From Sphaerisporangium corydalis (GTDB taxonomy: Bacteria; Actinomycetota; Actinomycetes; Streptosporangiales; Streptosporangiaceae), in contig NZ_JANZYP010000005.1 of NCBI RefSeq assembly GCF_025506355.1, positions 176,733 through 240,732 on the forward strand: a DNA stretch of 64,000 nucleotides. Reading direction: 5' to 3'. This document shows, piece by piece, positions 1 to 8,662 of the stretch. Below the pieces are notes generated by a model. The model worked only from the letters and a program-made list of their open reading frames with translations. It was not told where the DNA came from and ran no database searches. The position numbers and the translations under genes were made by a program. Position 1 is the stretch's first letter; each line of letters begins with the position of its first letter.

Positions 1-2
1 AC

Positions 3-1298
3 CTGTGCGGCGGCGGCGAGGTGGCGGCCGCGGAGGCCGCGGTGGCCGTCCTCGAGCCGCTGGGGCCGGGTGTCGAGCTGGCGTGGGCGTACGCCACCTT
101 CGCCAACCAGCGGATGCTGCACGCCGACCACGACGCGGCGATCGGCCTGGCGCTGCGGGCGCAGGAGATCGCCGAACGGCTCGGCGCCGGCGACGTGCTC
201 AGCGACGTGCTGAACACGCAGGCCGTGTGCGCCGGCATCCAGGGCGGCGAATGGTCCGGGCAGTTGCGCCGCGCGCTGGAGATCGCGCTGTCCGGGCGCC
301 ACCAGGACCAGGTGGGCCGCGCCTTCGCGAACCTGTCCTCTCTGCACAGCACCGAGCGGCGGTTCGACGAGGCCGAGCGGTACCTGTCCGAGGGCATCGC
401 GTACTGCGACGAGCACGACCTCACCTCGTACTCCACGTGCCTGCGCAGCGAATGGTCCACCGTCATGGAGCGGACCGGGCGCTGGGAGGAGTCGATGAGG
501 CTCAACGCCGAGATCCTCACCATGGCGGGCCGTTCCCCGGCCAACCGGCTCTGCACGCTGCGAAGGCTCGGCGCGATCATGGCTCGCCGGGGGGACTCCG
601 GCGTGTGGGAACACCTCGACGAGGCGGCCGTGAGCGCCGACCGCACCGGCGAACCCCAGCAGATCGTGCCGGTCCGGCTGACCCGCGCCGAGGCGTACTG
701 GCTGGAGGGCCGGGCGGGCGCGGCCGTCCGCGAGGCCGAGCTGGCCGCCGACGCGTGCGCCGACCTGGACGCCTGGGACCGCGGCTCGGTCGCGGCCTGG
801 CTGCGGCGGACCGGCTCCGCCCGCACGGCACCGGGCGAGTACGCCGAGCCGTACCGGCTGGAGGTCGACGGCGACCCGATCAAGGCCGCGCGGGTCTGGA
901 CCGAGCTGAGCTGCCCCTACGACGCCGCGCTGGCCCTGGCCGGCGTGTCCGAGGAACCGGCGCTGCGCGAGGCCCTCGGGATCCTCACCGGCCTCGGCGC
1001 GGCCCCCGCTGCCCGGATCGTCAGGCAGGCGTTGCGCGGGCTCGGGGTCCGATCGCTCCCCGCCGGGCCGCGCTCGGCCACCCGAGAGCATCCGTTCGGG
1101 CTGACGCGGCGCGAACGCGAGGTCCTCGCCCTGGTGTGCGCGCAGCACACCAACGCCGAGATCGCCGCGAAGCTGTTCATCTCCGTCAAGACCGTGGGCC
1201 ACCACGTCTCGGCCATCCTCGCCAAACTCGGCGTCCCGAGCCGGGACGTCGCCGCGGCCCAGACGATCAGGCTCGGCCTGGCCGACGTGGAAATCTAG
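3..1298 (+). CDS. LuxR-family (LAL-type) transcriptional regulator, 5'-truncated by window edge
   Basis: The reading frame is open to the first bases of the window, so the N-terminus is missing. The visible 430 or so residues are helical, TPR-like repeats (Ala/Leu-rich, motifs such as ALEIALSGR and RFDEAERYLSEG) followed by a C-terminal LuxR-type helix-turn-helix with LTRREREVLALV, NAEIAAKLFIS and VKTVGHHVSAILAKLG in the last 65 residues. This matches large ATP-binding LuxR (LAL) regulators, whose N-terminal AAA/NACHT ATPase would lie upstream. The regulated targets are unknown. The next gene downstream has its own ribosome-binding site. Confidence 0.85.
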   Translation: MCGGGEVAAAEAAVAVLEPLGPGVELAWAYATFANQRMLHADHDAAIGLALRAQEIAERLGAGDVLSDVLNTQAVCAGIQGGEWSGQLRRALEIALSGRHQDQVGRAFANLSSLHSTERRFDEAERYLSEGIAYCDEHDLTSYSTCLRSEWSTVMERTGRWEESMRLNAEILTMAGRSPANRLCTLRRLGAIMARRGDSGVWEHLDEAAVSADRTGEPQQIVPVRLTRAEAYWLEGRAGAAVREAELAADACADLDAWDRGSVAAWLRRTGSARTAPGEYAEPYRLEVDGDPIKAARVWTELSCPYDAALALAGVSEEPALREALGILTGLGAAPAARIVRQALRGLGVRSLPAGPRSATREHPFGLTRREREVLALVCAQHTNAEIAAKLFISVKTVGHHVSAILAKLGVPSRDVAAAQTIRLGLADVEI

Positions 1299-1394
1299 GC
1301 AGTACGCGGCGAAACATAGGGAACGGCTCCCGATCCGGGCCATGGGCCCGCACTCCTACCGTCTGAGGGACTGACCACGACATAGGAGGCCGGC

Positions 1395-1646
1395 GTGCCG
1401 ATCTACATGGACGTACACAACATCACCGACGGCGTCGCGATGGCCGACGTCGCCCAGGCGCACAAGGCCGACCTGGAGAAGCAGGGGATGTTCGGCGTCA
1501 ACTACCTGCGCTACTGGGTCGACGAGAAGCAAGGCAAGATCTTCTGCCTGGTCGAGGCCCCCTCGGCGGACGCGGCCGAACACGTCCACCGCCAGGCCCA
1601 CGGCCTGGTCGCCGACGAGATCTTCGAGGTAAGAGAAGGCTGCTGA
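1395..1646 (+). CDS. DUF4242 (SCO4226-like) small ferredoxin-fold protein
   Basis: An 83-aa protein starting with GTG behind a strong AGGAGG (1384-1389). It opens with MPIYMDVHNI and contains the pattern HKADLEKQGMFGVNYLRYWV then GKIFCLVEAPSADAA, typical of the DUF4242 family. The Streptomyces coelicolor member SCO4226 is a nickel-binding protein. This copy keeps His, Asp and Glu residues that could bind metal, but nickel binding is an inference. It stands alone, between the LuxR regulator and a repeat-rich spacer. Confidence 0.85.
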   Translation: MPIYMDVHNITDGVAMADVAQAHKADLEKQGMFGVNYLRYWVDEKQGKIFCLVEAPSADAAEHVHRQAHGLVADEIFEVREGC

Positions 1647-1661
1647 CCCGCCAGACCAGGT

Positions 1662-1700
1662 CCTCGCTTCGCGACAGCCTCGCTTCGTGACAGCCTCGCT
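1662..1700. repeat. 16-bp tandem repeat, 2.4 copies
   Basis: Two copies of a 16-bp unit (CCTCGCTTCGYGACAG) at 1662-1677 and 1678-1693 differ at one base, followed by a partial third copy. The repeat lies directly upstream of the left 74-bp inverted repeat. I see no coding role. Confidence 0.8.
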
Positions 1701-1706
1701 CAGAGC

Positions 1707-1780
1707 AAGGTCCTCGCCTCCGCGCGCTGGACGCGCTCCGGCTCGGGCTGTGTTTCCCAGGGGGCTCCGCCCCCTTCGAC
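1707..1780 (+). repeat. Left copy of a 74-bp inverted repeat, containing a hairpin
   Basis: This 74-bp stretch is the reverse complement of 3097-3170 with a single mismatch. It carries a perfect 7-bp stem (AGGGGGC/GCCCCCT, 1759-1765 and 1769-1775, loop TCC), so each copy could act as a bidirectional terminator. The two copies bracket one nucleotidyltransferase gene. I see no terminal dinucleotide rule or obvious target duplication. The rest of the gene-free stretch 1647-1955 holds only the tandem repeat and G-rich DNA before the next gene. Confidence 0.9.
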
Positions 1781-1955
1781 CCCCGAAACCGTCGCTGCGC
1801 CCAGGCGGACACATTGGGGGATGGGTTCAAGCTGACGCGGTACCAGCCGGGTGTTTCGGAGATCGTCGGCCTGGAATCGTTGCTTTCGGCTCAGCACCTC
1901 GAGGGGCGCGGGAACTCGCCGTCTTACGGGTGCGATGGCGGGAGGGGCGGGGGCG

Positions 1956-2999
1956 ATGAGGGTTCGGGAGGCTCGGGGGGTTGCGGGGCGGTGGGTCGGG
2001 GAGTTCGCGGCGGGGGCGGCGGGTTTCGCGGGGGCGTTCTTCAGCGGGTCGGTGTGCTGGGGGTCCGGGGAGAGGGAGCTGGCCGCCGCGTCCGACGTGG
2101 ATGTGATCGTCATGACCTCGGGGGACAGGGCGCCGGACAAACTGGGGAAATTTGTCTGGGGCGGCGTGCTGATCGAGGCCACGTACCTGTCGTGGGGCGA
2201 GATGCCGTCGCCTGGGGAGATGGCAGGTTCGTATCACCTCGCGGGGAGCTTCCGTGGGGTCGGCGGCATCATCGCCGACCCCACCGGGCGGCTCGCCGAG
2301 ATCCAGGCCAGGACGGCACGGGAGTTCGCCCGCCGGCCGTGGGTGCGCCGAAGGTGCGCGGACGCCGAGAAGCGGATCGTGGACGGACTCGGGCGGCTCG
2401 ACCCGTCCGAGCCGTTCCACGACCAGGTCACCTCGTGGCTCTTCCCGACCGGCGTGACCACGCACGTGCTGCTAACCGCCGGGCTCCGCAACCCGACCGT
2501 CCGGCTCCGCTACGTGGCCGCCGGAGAGCTCTTGGCGGAGTACGGGCAGGCGGACTTCTACGAGGAACTGCTGCGACTACTCGGCTGCGCGAACCTGAGC
2601 CCTGAACGCGTGACCCGCCACCTGCAGGCGATGGCCGAGGTGTTCGATGCCACGGCGCCCCTGTCGACGACGCCCTTCTTCTTCTCCTCCGACATCACGC
2701 CCTTGGCGCGGCCGATCGCCGTCGACGGTGCCCATGACCTCATCGCACGCGGCCGCCACCGCGAAGCCGTCTTCTGGATCGCCGCCACCTACGCCCGATG
2801 CCTGAAGATCCTCACCGCCGACGCCCCGCCCACCGTCAGGAAAGCCTTCGCCGGAGGCTTCGCCCACCTGATCGCCGACCTGGGCATCACCTCGCCCGCG
2901 GACCTCCAATCCCGTGCCCAGGACGTCCTGACCTTCCTCCCCGCCCTCCGCACGACCACCAACAAGATCATCACCACTAATCCCCACATCCAGGACTGA
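1956..2999 (+). CDS. Nucleotidyltransferase-fold domain protein between inverted repeats
   Basis: A protein of about 347 aa with an N-terminal minimal-nucleotidyltransferase signature: GS at residues 31-32 then SDVDVIVM with Asp48 and Asp50 spaced as the two metal ligands. The rest is helical and resembles the helper/substrate region of aminoglycoside-adenylyltransferase-like proteins, but I do not recognise the substrate. I chose ATG 1956, just after a GGGAGGGGCGGGGG purine run. The open frame extends upstream to 1851, but that part reads like low-complexity noncoding sequence. No partner gene is adjacent, so it is not a classical HEPN/MNT toxin pair. The gene sits alone between two 74-bp inverted repeats. 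Confidence 0.7.
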   Translation: MRVREARGVAGRWVGEFAAGAAGFAGAFFSGSVCWGSGERELAAASDVDVIVMTSGDRAPDKLGKFVWGGVLIEATYLSWGEMPSPGEMAGSYHLAGSFRGVGGIIADPTGRLAEIQARTAREFARRPWVRRRCADAEKRIVDGLGRLDPSEPFHDQVTSWLFPTGVTTHVLLTAGLRNPTVRLRYVAAGELLAEYGQADFYEELLRLLGCANLSPERVTRHLQAMAEVFDATAPLSTTPFFFSSDITPLARPIAVDGAHDLIARGRHREAVFWIAATYARCLKILTADAPPTVRKAFAGGFAHLIADLGITSPADLQSRAQDVLTFLPALRTTTNKIITTNPHIQD

Positions 3000-3096
3000 C
3001 TTCACCCCAATACCGCCTGACGCGTCCTGACAGTGCGAATATGCGGCCCAGACCTGCCCGAGAAACGCAACCCGCGAATAACGGGGTAAACCGGGT

Positions 3097-3170
3097 GTCG
3101 AAGGGGGCGGAGCCCCCTGGGAAACACAGCCCGAGCCGGAGCGCGTTCAGCGCGCGGAGGCGAGGACCTT
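3097..3170 (-). repeat. Right copy of the 74-bp inverted repeat
   Basis: Reverse complement of 1707-1780 with one mismatch. The hairpin AGGGGGC (3102-3108)/GCCCCCT (3112-3118) lies about 100 bp past the nucleotidyltransferase stop codon. It is well placed to end that transcript and that of the convergent gene at 3253. Confidence 0.9.
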
Positions 3171-3252
3171 CTTTCCGGATGAGCCTATGGCACGCCTCGC
3201 CGGGCTCGCGGGACGTATGGGAAGCCGGGACGGCGGGTGTTCCGGGTGGGGG

Positions 3253-3984
3253 TCAGAGTTGGGTGGGGTTGTTGAAGGACATGGTGAGGTGGGTGGCGGT
3301 GGTGGTCATCAGGGCGCGTTTGGGGAGGCCGAGTTCGCTCAGTTCCTTGGCGATCGGGTGGTTGCCCAGGCGGATCAGCGCGCCGCCGGGGCGGGCGCGG
3401 ACGCCGTGGGGGCGCATGGTCCAGCGGGTGCGCCGGGTGACGCCGTCGAGGTGGGAGTAGGCGTCCATCGTGGTGGGGGCGCCGAGCACGGGCACGCCGG
3501 GGCGGATGAGCAGGTCGAGTACGAGGCGGCCGTCCTTGCGCAGGACGCATCGCTTGTACGGGGAGGAAAGCCGCAGGTCGATCTCGGCCAGTTCCTTGGG
3601 GAAGCCCCAGATCGTGCGGCCGGCCTCCATGGTGAAGCCCTGGTCCACGGGGAGCCAATGGATGAACGCGCCGGTGCCGTGCGCGCGGAGGTCGCGTACG
3701 CCTGCCAGCGCGCCGTGGGCGGGGGGACGGCCGGAGCCGGGCGGGCGGACCATGAACGCCACGCCGAACTCGTTGTAGGAGTCGAGGTCGCTGTCGCCGT
3801 AGCGGACGAACACCAGCGTGCACAGGGCCTTGCCGGGAAGGGCCTCGGTGACGTCGAGATCGGAGTAGGCGAGCACGGCCCGGGCCGCGTCGGCCCGTAC
3901 GAGGTACGTGGCGCCGCAGACGGAGGCGTCCCTGACCTCCACGGGCATCGTGACCCGTCGGCCCTGGATGAGATGGCTTGCCAT
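3253..3984 (-). CDS. Acetoacetate decarboxylase (ADC) family protein
   Basis: A 243-aa protein. It carries the ADC core: YNEFGVAF (about residues 70-77) and WGFPKELAEIDL, in which Lys130 matches the Schiff-base lysine of acetoacetate decarboxylases. The family decarboxylates acetoacetate or catalyses related retro-aldol/dehydration steps, and many actinobacterial members act on secondary-metabolite intermediates. The substrate here is unknown. The ATG at 3984 begins MASHLIQGRRV. The frame continues open upstream to 4761, but that part is antisense to the MFS gene and has no family similarity. The gene diverges from the MFS gene across a very G/T-rich spacer. Confidence 0.8.
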   Translation of the reverse strand: MASHLIQGRRVTMPVEVRDASVCGATYLVRADAARAVLAYSDLDVTEALPGKALCTLVFVRYGDSDLDSYNEFGVAFMVRPPGSGRPPAHGALAGVRDLRAHGTGAFIHWLPVDQGFTMEAGRTIWGFPKELAEIDLRLSSPYKRCVLRKDGRLVLDLLIRPGVPVLGAPTTMDAYSHLDGVTRRTRWTMRPHGVRARPGGALIRLGNHPIAKELSELGLPKRALMTTTATHLTMSFNNPTQL

Positions 3985-4132
3985 GGCTTCCAGTACATCA
4001 ACCCGGGATCCCAGGCGCCAGATGTACAAGAACGACAGCGTGGGACGAGCCGATGAACGGCGAGGAGGGAGGCCGGCCGGCTCGGGCGTGAGTTGTTGGG
4101 GAGTAAGGGTTGGTTTGGTGAGGATGGTTGGT

Positions 4133-4161
4133 GGGGTGGGGGGTTGGGGGCGGAGGAGGGG
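4133..4161 (+). other. Putative G-quadruplex motif in divergent spacer
   Basis: Runs of G4, G6, G5 and G4 are separated by loops of 1, 2 and 7 nt within a G/T-rich, C-poor strand (about 4085-4240). It lies in the spacer between the ADC-like gene and the MFS gene, so it would be in the nontemplate strand or 5' leader of the MFS transcript. Folding and function are inferred. Confidence 0.45.
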
Positions 4162-4204
4162 TCGGTAGATTCGGGGGTCTTGGTTGGGTTTGGGGGGGTT
4201 GTCA

Positions 4205-5455
4205 GTGGTGGGTGAGGCGGGGTTGGGGCGGGGGTTGACGTTTGTGCTGGCGCTGGCCTGTGGGGTCAGTGTGGCCAATGTGTACTTTCCGCAGGCGATC
4301 AGCCCGCTCATCGCCTCCGGGCTGCGGGTGTCGCCGGACTCCGCCGCGCTGGTGGCGACCGCGACGCAGGTCGGGTACGCGGCCGGGCTGTTCCTGCTGG
4401 TCCCGCTGGGCGACCGGCTGCGGCACCGTCCCCTGATCGTCACCCTGCTCGCGCTCACCGGCCTCGGCCTGCTCGCGGCGAGCGCCGCCCCCACGCTGCA
4501 CGTGCTCGTCGCCGCGAGCGCCGTAATCGGTGTGACGACGGTGGTCCCGCAGATCATCATGCCCATGGCGGCGGGCCTGGTGCCCGACGGCCGCCGCGGT
4601 GCCGTGGTCGGCACTCTGCTGGGCGGCCTGCTCGGCGGCATCCTGCTGGCCCGCACCTTCAGCGGGTCGGTCGGCGAGTGGCTGGGGTGGCGGGCCCCGT
4701 ACCTGGTGGCCGCGGTACTGACGCTGCTCCTCGCGGTCGGCCTGGCCTTCGCGGTTCCCACGACGACGCCGCCGTCACGGCAGCGGTACCCGGCGCTGCT
4801 GGCCGCGTCCGTGCGCCTGCTGCGCGCGGAGCCGGAGCTGCGGCGCTCGTGCGTCTACCAGGCGACGCTTTTCGGCGGCTTCAGCGCGGCCTGGACGAGC
4901 CTCGCCCTGCTGGTCACCGGGCCGGTGTACGGCCTCAGTGGCCACGCGGTCGGTCTGATCGCGCTGGTGGGCGCGGGGAGCGTGCTGTGCACGTCCGCGG
5001 CCGGACGGTGGGTCGACCGCAGGGGGCCGGGAGTGGTGAACCTGGTCTGCGTCCTCGGCACGCTCGCGGCGGCGGCGGTCCTGGTGCCCGGCGCTCTCGG
5101 CGGCACGGCCGGGCTGGCGGCCCTGGTGGTCGGCATGCTGCTGCTGGACATCGGGGTGCAGTGCGGTCAGGTCGCGAACCAGGCGCGGATCTTCGCCCTG
5201 CGCCCGGAGGTCCGCAGCAGGCTGAACACCGCGTACATGACCTGCTCCTTCATCGGGGGCAGCGTGGGGTCGTGGCTCGGGGTGCGCGCCTACATCCACC
5301 TGGGCTGGCGGGGCGTGTGCGGGCTCGTCGCGGTGGTCGCCCTGATCGCCCTCGCCTGGTACGTCCTGCGCCGGGCACCCCGCCGGAACACGATCCCGGC
5401 CGAAGCGACTGCGACCCAAGGCGCCGAAGCGGCCGAGGGGGCCGGCGGGCGCTGA
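4205..5455 (+). CDS. MFS transporter
   Basis: About 416 aa with roughly 12 hydrophobic segments. The loop after TM2, VPLGDRLRHRPLIV, is the MFS signature (GDRxxRR-like). An early transmembrane segment reads VSVANVYFPQAISPLIA. This is typical of drug-efflux-type permeases related to the YnfM/Bcr groups. The start is uncertain: in-frame GTGs lie at 4205 and 4208 behind a G7 run, and a TTG lies at 4184. The gene diverges from the ADC-like gene, so co-regulated export of a small product is possible but unproven. The C-terminus ends with a charged Ala/Glu tail. Confidence 0.85.
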   Translation: MVGEAGLGRGLTFVLALACGVSVANVYFPQAISPLIASGLRVSPDSAALVATATQVGYAAGLFLLVPLGDRLRHRPLIVTLLALTGLGLLAASAAPTLHVLVAASAVIGVTTVVPQIIMPMAAGLVPDGRRGAVVGTLLGGLLGGILLARTFSGSVGEWLGWRAPYLVAAVLTLLLAVGLAFAVPTTTPPSRQRYPALLAASVRLLRAEPELRRSCVYQATLFGGFSAAWTSLALLVTGPVYGLSGHAVGLIALVGAGSVLCTSAAGRWVDRRGPGVVNLVCVLGTLAAAAVLVPGALGGTAGLAALVVGMLLLDIGVQCGQVANQARIFALRPEVRSRLNTAYMTCSFIGGSVGSWLGVRAYIHLGWRGVCGLVAVVALIALAWYVLRRAPRRNTIPAEATATQGAEAAEGAGGR

Positions 5456-5514
5456 CGTCACGGGACGACGACGCGGTGGTCAGCGGGGACGGCGCGTGGT
5501 CGCGGGTGTGGTGG

Positions 5515-6630
5515 TCAGGCGGGGACGACGCGGTGGAGGGCGGGGGAGGGGACGTGGACGGCCCATTCCTCCAGGTGGGAGACGAAGTCGCGGGCCTGGT
5601 CGGGCCAGTGGTAGTGGCCCCGGGCCTCGGCGTACCCGTGGGCGCCCATCACGGCCCGCCGCTCGGGGTCGTCCCGCAGCCGCAGCACGGCCTGGGTCAT
5701 CGCGTCCACGTCGCCGTAGGGGACGATCAGCCCGCAGTCGGCCCGCCCGACGATCGAGGCGGCGTGCGGCAGCGGGGTGGTGATCACCGGGATGCCCCGG
5801 GCCATGTACTCGATGACCTTGGTGGGCAACGACTGCCGGTAGTTGGGCACGTCGTGCAGCAGCGACAGCCCGGCCAGCGCGCCCTGGGCCATGCGCAGCG
5901 CGTGGTCGTTGGGCACGTACCCGAACCAGTCGAGCAGGCCCTCACGCTGCGCGTCGCGCAGCAGCGGGCGCACCGCCGCGTCGGCGCCGCCGATCAGGTC
6001 AAGGCGGATCCCGTGCGGCCGTAGCCTGCGGGCCAGCTCGATCATCTCGACGACCCCCCTGGCCTCGGACAGGTGACCGACGTAGACGATCCGGCTGTCA
6101 CCGGGCGGCGGGGGCGGGGTCACGGGCACGTAGGTGGTGTTCGGGACCACGGGGTGGTTCCCGGTGAAGCGGTCACGGTACGCGGCCTCGGCGAGGATCA
6201 GGCGGTGGCGGCGCTCCGCCCGCCTCTCGACCCCGTGGACCAGGTGCGGGAGCAGCCGGCGCATGAGCTCGCTCAGGTAGGGCTTGGTCTCCAGGGAGCC
6301 CGCGATGTCCTCGTGCACGTCCCACACGGTGGTGGGCCGCCGCCGGGGCAGCAGGAACAGCAGCTCGATGTCGTGGACGAGCAGCAGGTCCGCGTCCTTG
6401 ACGCCCTTCCTGAGCGCGGCGCGCGCGGCGCGGTGCGCCCGGCCGCGGCGCAGGCCGACCGCGCGCGGGACGTCGATCGCGCGGATCTCCTGCGGCGGCG
6501 TGACGTTGCAATGGGTGAACGGCGCGATGTAGGTGACCTCGTGCCCGGCGTCGAGCAGCGCGCGGATCTGCCGATGCATGATCCGGGCGTCCTCCGGGTG
6601 GTGGACGATCGTGCCGACACATACCTTCAT
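5515..6630 (-). CDS. GT4-type glycosyltransferase
   Basis: 371 aa, GT-B fold. The N-terminal half begins MKVCVGTIVHHPEDARIMH and contains WDVHEDIAG. The C-terminal half has IVYVGHLSEARGV and the donor-binding stretch KVIEYMARGIPVITTPLP. Members transfer a sugar from a nucleotide or lipid donor to a cell-surface glycan. The gene faces the MFS gene convergently and is transcribed in the same direction as the acyltransferase and LCP genes upstream (6732-10633), so it is probably part of the same surface-glycan unit. GGAAGGGA lies about 16 nt before the ATG, farther than an ideal SD. Confidence 0.85.
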   Translation of the reverse strand: MKVCVGTIVHHPEDARIMHRQIRALLDAGHEVTYIAPFTHCNVTPPQEIRAIDVPRAVGLRRGRAHRAARAALRKGVKDADLLLVHDIELLFLLPRRRPTTVWDVHEDIAGSLETKPYLSELMRRLLPHLVHGVERRAERRHRLILAEAAYRDRFTGNHPVVPNTTYVPVTPPPPPGDSRIVYVGHLSEARGVVEMIELARRLRPHGIRLDLIGGADAAVRPLLRDAQREGLLDWFGYVPNDHALRMAQGALAGLSLLHDVPNYRQSLPTKVIEYMARGIPVITTPLPHAASIVGRADCGLIVPYGDVDAMTQAVLRLRDDPERRAVMGAHGYAEARGHYHWPDQARDFVSHLEEWAVHVPSPALHRVVPA

Positions 6631-6731
6631 ATGACGATGGTGGGTGGCGTTCCCTTCCTGCCCGGATGCGCACCGTTAATCGCGGTGGAAATGCCGCTGA
6701 ACATCCGCCTACCTGGTCCGATCACCTGGAC

Positions 6732-8441
6732 CTAGGAGGACGGTCTGCGGTAGAGCCACACCAGGCGCGGCTCCAGCAGCCACTTGAAGAGCTTGCGGGT
6801 CTCCGGCAGGCACAGGACGATGGCCAGCGCGAAGCAACTGCTCATGATCGCCATGACGCCGAGCGGGCCGTGCAGCCAGCGGAAGCCCAGCCAGCCCATG
6901 TCCTTGGCGATGAGCACCGGCACGCCGTGCAGCAGGTAGCAGTACAGCGTGCGCGTGCCGAGGTCGGTGAACCAGGTGTTCCTGCGCGGCACCAGCGCCA
7001 GGATGGCCGCCGAGACCGTGAGGGCGGCGACCAGCAGGGCGGCGCGCACGCCCATGCCGACCCACCACGACATGTGCAGCTCGGCGTAGCTCTCCTTGAA
7101 GTACAGGGGGCTGAGCGGGAGGCGCTTGGAGATCAGGAGGGCCACCCCGGCGGCCCCGGCCAGCACGACGCCGGCGAGGATCTTCACCCACCGGCGGTTG
7201 AGCATCTCGAAGTGGCGCGGCTGGAGCCACAGGCCGAGCACGAAGAACGGCATCAGGCCGAAGAAGCGGTCCATGCTGAAGTCGCCGGGCAGGTCCGACA
7301 GCCCGGCCATCAGGTAGACGCCGACGGCGATCGGCAGGGGGTAGCGCATGCGCCGCCACACCGGCGTGGAGAGCCGCCACAGCAGCAGGGCCAGCAGGTA
7401 CCAGTTGAGCCATGACGGGTCGATGATCGTCAGGCTCCACTTGTGGCCGAGCGCGGTGCGCAGCACGGCGTAGCCGACCTCGACGATCACGTACGGCACG
7501 AGGAAGGTGTCGACGAGCTTGTTCGTCTTGGCGTTGGAGTTCCAGAAGTTCCTGCTCAGGTAGCCGCTGATCAGGACGAACAGCGGCATGTGGAACACGT
7601 AGATGAAGACGTAGAGCGAGCGCGAGGAGTGCGTGCCGAGCGTCGGCACCAGAGAGTGGCCGGTCACGACCAGCGCGATCAGCACGAACTTCACGTTGTC
7701 GAGGTACGGCTCGCGCGCCCGCTTCGCCCGGGCGGGCGCCGGGCTCTCCACGGCCTCGCGGGGCGCGGAGTCCCCGGCGGGAGCCTCCTGGACGCGGGCC
7801 CGCCCGGCGAGGACGGGGGCCGCCGCGGCGGGAGAGGGGTCGTCGGCCACCGGGCGCCGCTCCCAGAAGGAGAAGCCGTCGGAGACGGGCGCGTCATGCT
7901 CGTGCGGGGCCTCGGCGGGCGGCGGCCCGCCCCAGGCCGGCCGGTCGAAGGTGAAGGTCTCGGGGTCGTCGTCCTCGCCGGGCCCGGGCGCGGGCTCGGC
8001 CGTCCGCGCGGGGCGGAGGGCGTACGGCGAGCGGCCGGCCTGCCTGGGACGGCCCGCGGGGGCCTCCGCGCCCGCGTCGCCCTCGGCCGGAGGACGCGTG
8101 CCCTCGGCGGTCTCGGGGGCCGGCCACAGCGGCTCACGGGACCGGCCGCCCGTCGGGGGGCGGTGGCGGTCCCAGGCGCCCGTGGGAGGCGCCGCGTAGT
8201 CGGGCACCGGCCAGCGGGCCGTGGGGGCGTCCTCGGCGGGGTCTTCGGTGGCGTCCCCTGCGGGGTGCTCGGTGGCGTCCCCGGCGGGATGCTCGGGGCC
8301 GCCGTCGCCGGTCTCCGCGTCCTGGCCGGGGTCGATCGGCGCCGGTCCTCGTGTGCCGGGCGCCCCCACCTCGTCGGCGTCGGTGGAGACGCCGTCGGTG
8401 CGTGGAGACGGAACCTGGAAGGAGGATCTGGTGTCACTCAC
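6732..8441 (-). CDS. Acyltransferase-3 family membrane protein with long disordered N-terminus
   Basis: 569 aa. Residues 1 to about 235 are Pro/Ala/Glu-rich and apparently disordered. From about residue 240 the acyltransferase-3 domain begins with REPYLDNVKFVLIALVVTGH (the histidine is the usual catalytic/structural residue), followed by about 10 transmembrane segments. It resembles sugar O-acetylases of the OafA/NolL type that move acetyl groups from the cytoplasm onto surface glycans. The N-terminal tail contains near-identical short repeats (EHPAGDATE). GTG start with no clear SD. It lies between a GT4 gene and the LCP gene, consistent with modification of a wall polysaccharide. Confidence 0.85.
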   Translation of the reverse strand: MSDTRSSFQVPSPRTDGVSTDADEVGAPGTRGPAPIDPGQDAETGDGGPEHPAGDATEHPAGDATEDPAEDAPTARWPVPDYAAPPTGAWDRHRPPTGGRSREPLWPAPETAEGTRPPAEGDAGAEAPAGRPRQAGRSPYALRPARTAEPAPGPGEDDDPETFTFDRPAWGGPPPAEAPHEHDAPVSDGFSFWERRPVADDPSPAAAAPVLAGRARVQEAPAGDSAPREAVESPAPARAKRAREPYLDNVKFVLIALVVTGHSLVPTLGTHSSRSLYVFIYVFHMPLFVLISGYLSRNFWNSNAKTNKLVDTFLVPYVIVEVGYAVLRTALGHKWSLTIIDPSWLNWYLLALLLWRLSTPVWRRMRYPLPIAVGVYLMAGLSDLPGDFSMDRFFGLMPFFVLGLWLQPRHFEMLNRRWVKILAGVVLAGAAGVALLISKRLPLSPLYFKESYAELHMSWWVGMGVRAALLVAALTVSAAILALVPRRNTWFTDLGTRTLYCYLLHGVPVLIAKDMGWLGFRWLHGPLGVMAIMSSCFALAIVLCLPETRKLFKWLLEPRLVWLYRRPSS

Positions 8442-8617
8442 GGGGGGAACGCTCAGCTATCTGTCGGGAGACCAGGGGTAGCTTCGGACACTGGCAGGTG
8501 CTCAGAAAGAACGCTGCGGAAGGGATTAGGGGCACGCTCGCCAGATCATCCACCCTAACGCCCCCACCATCAATTGTCGCGACGGAGCCGGAAGTCGGCC
8601 GCCCCGGGACACGCGGA

Positions 8618-8647
8618 CGGCCCGGTCCCGCAGGGGGATCCGGGCCG
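8618..8647 (-). terminator. Hairpin downstream of LCP gene
   Basis: A perfect 8-bp stem CGGCCCGG/CCGGGCCG (8618-8625 and 8640-8647) lies 15 bp beyond the stop codon of the LCP gene. There is no T-tract. The rest of the 8442-8662 spacer shows no other clear element. Confidence 0.5.
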
Positions 8648-8662
8648 CGCGGGCATGGTCGG

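Noticed and set aside
1956..2999. HEPN/MNT-type toxin-antitoxin system
   Set aside because: The nucleotidyltransferase is too long for an MNT antitoxin and no HEPN partner gene is adjacent.
1707..3170. Insertion sequence
   Set aside because: There is no transposase, no obvious target-site duplication, and the repeats contain terminator stems. It is kept as an unusual repeat pair only.
3985..4761. Long N-terminal extension of the ADC-like protein
   Set aside because: The frame is open, but it runs antisense through the MFS gene and a Pro/Thr-rich translation of the G/T-rich spacer. The family N-terminus fits ATG 3984.
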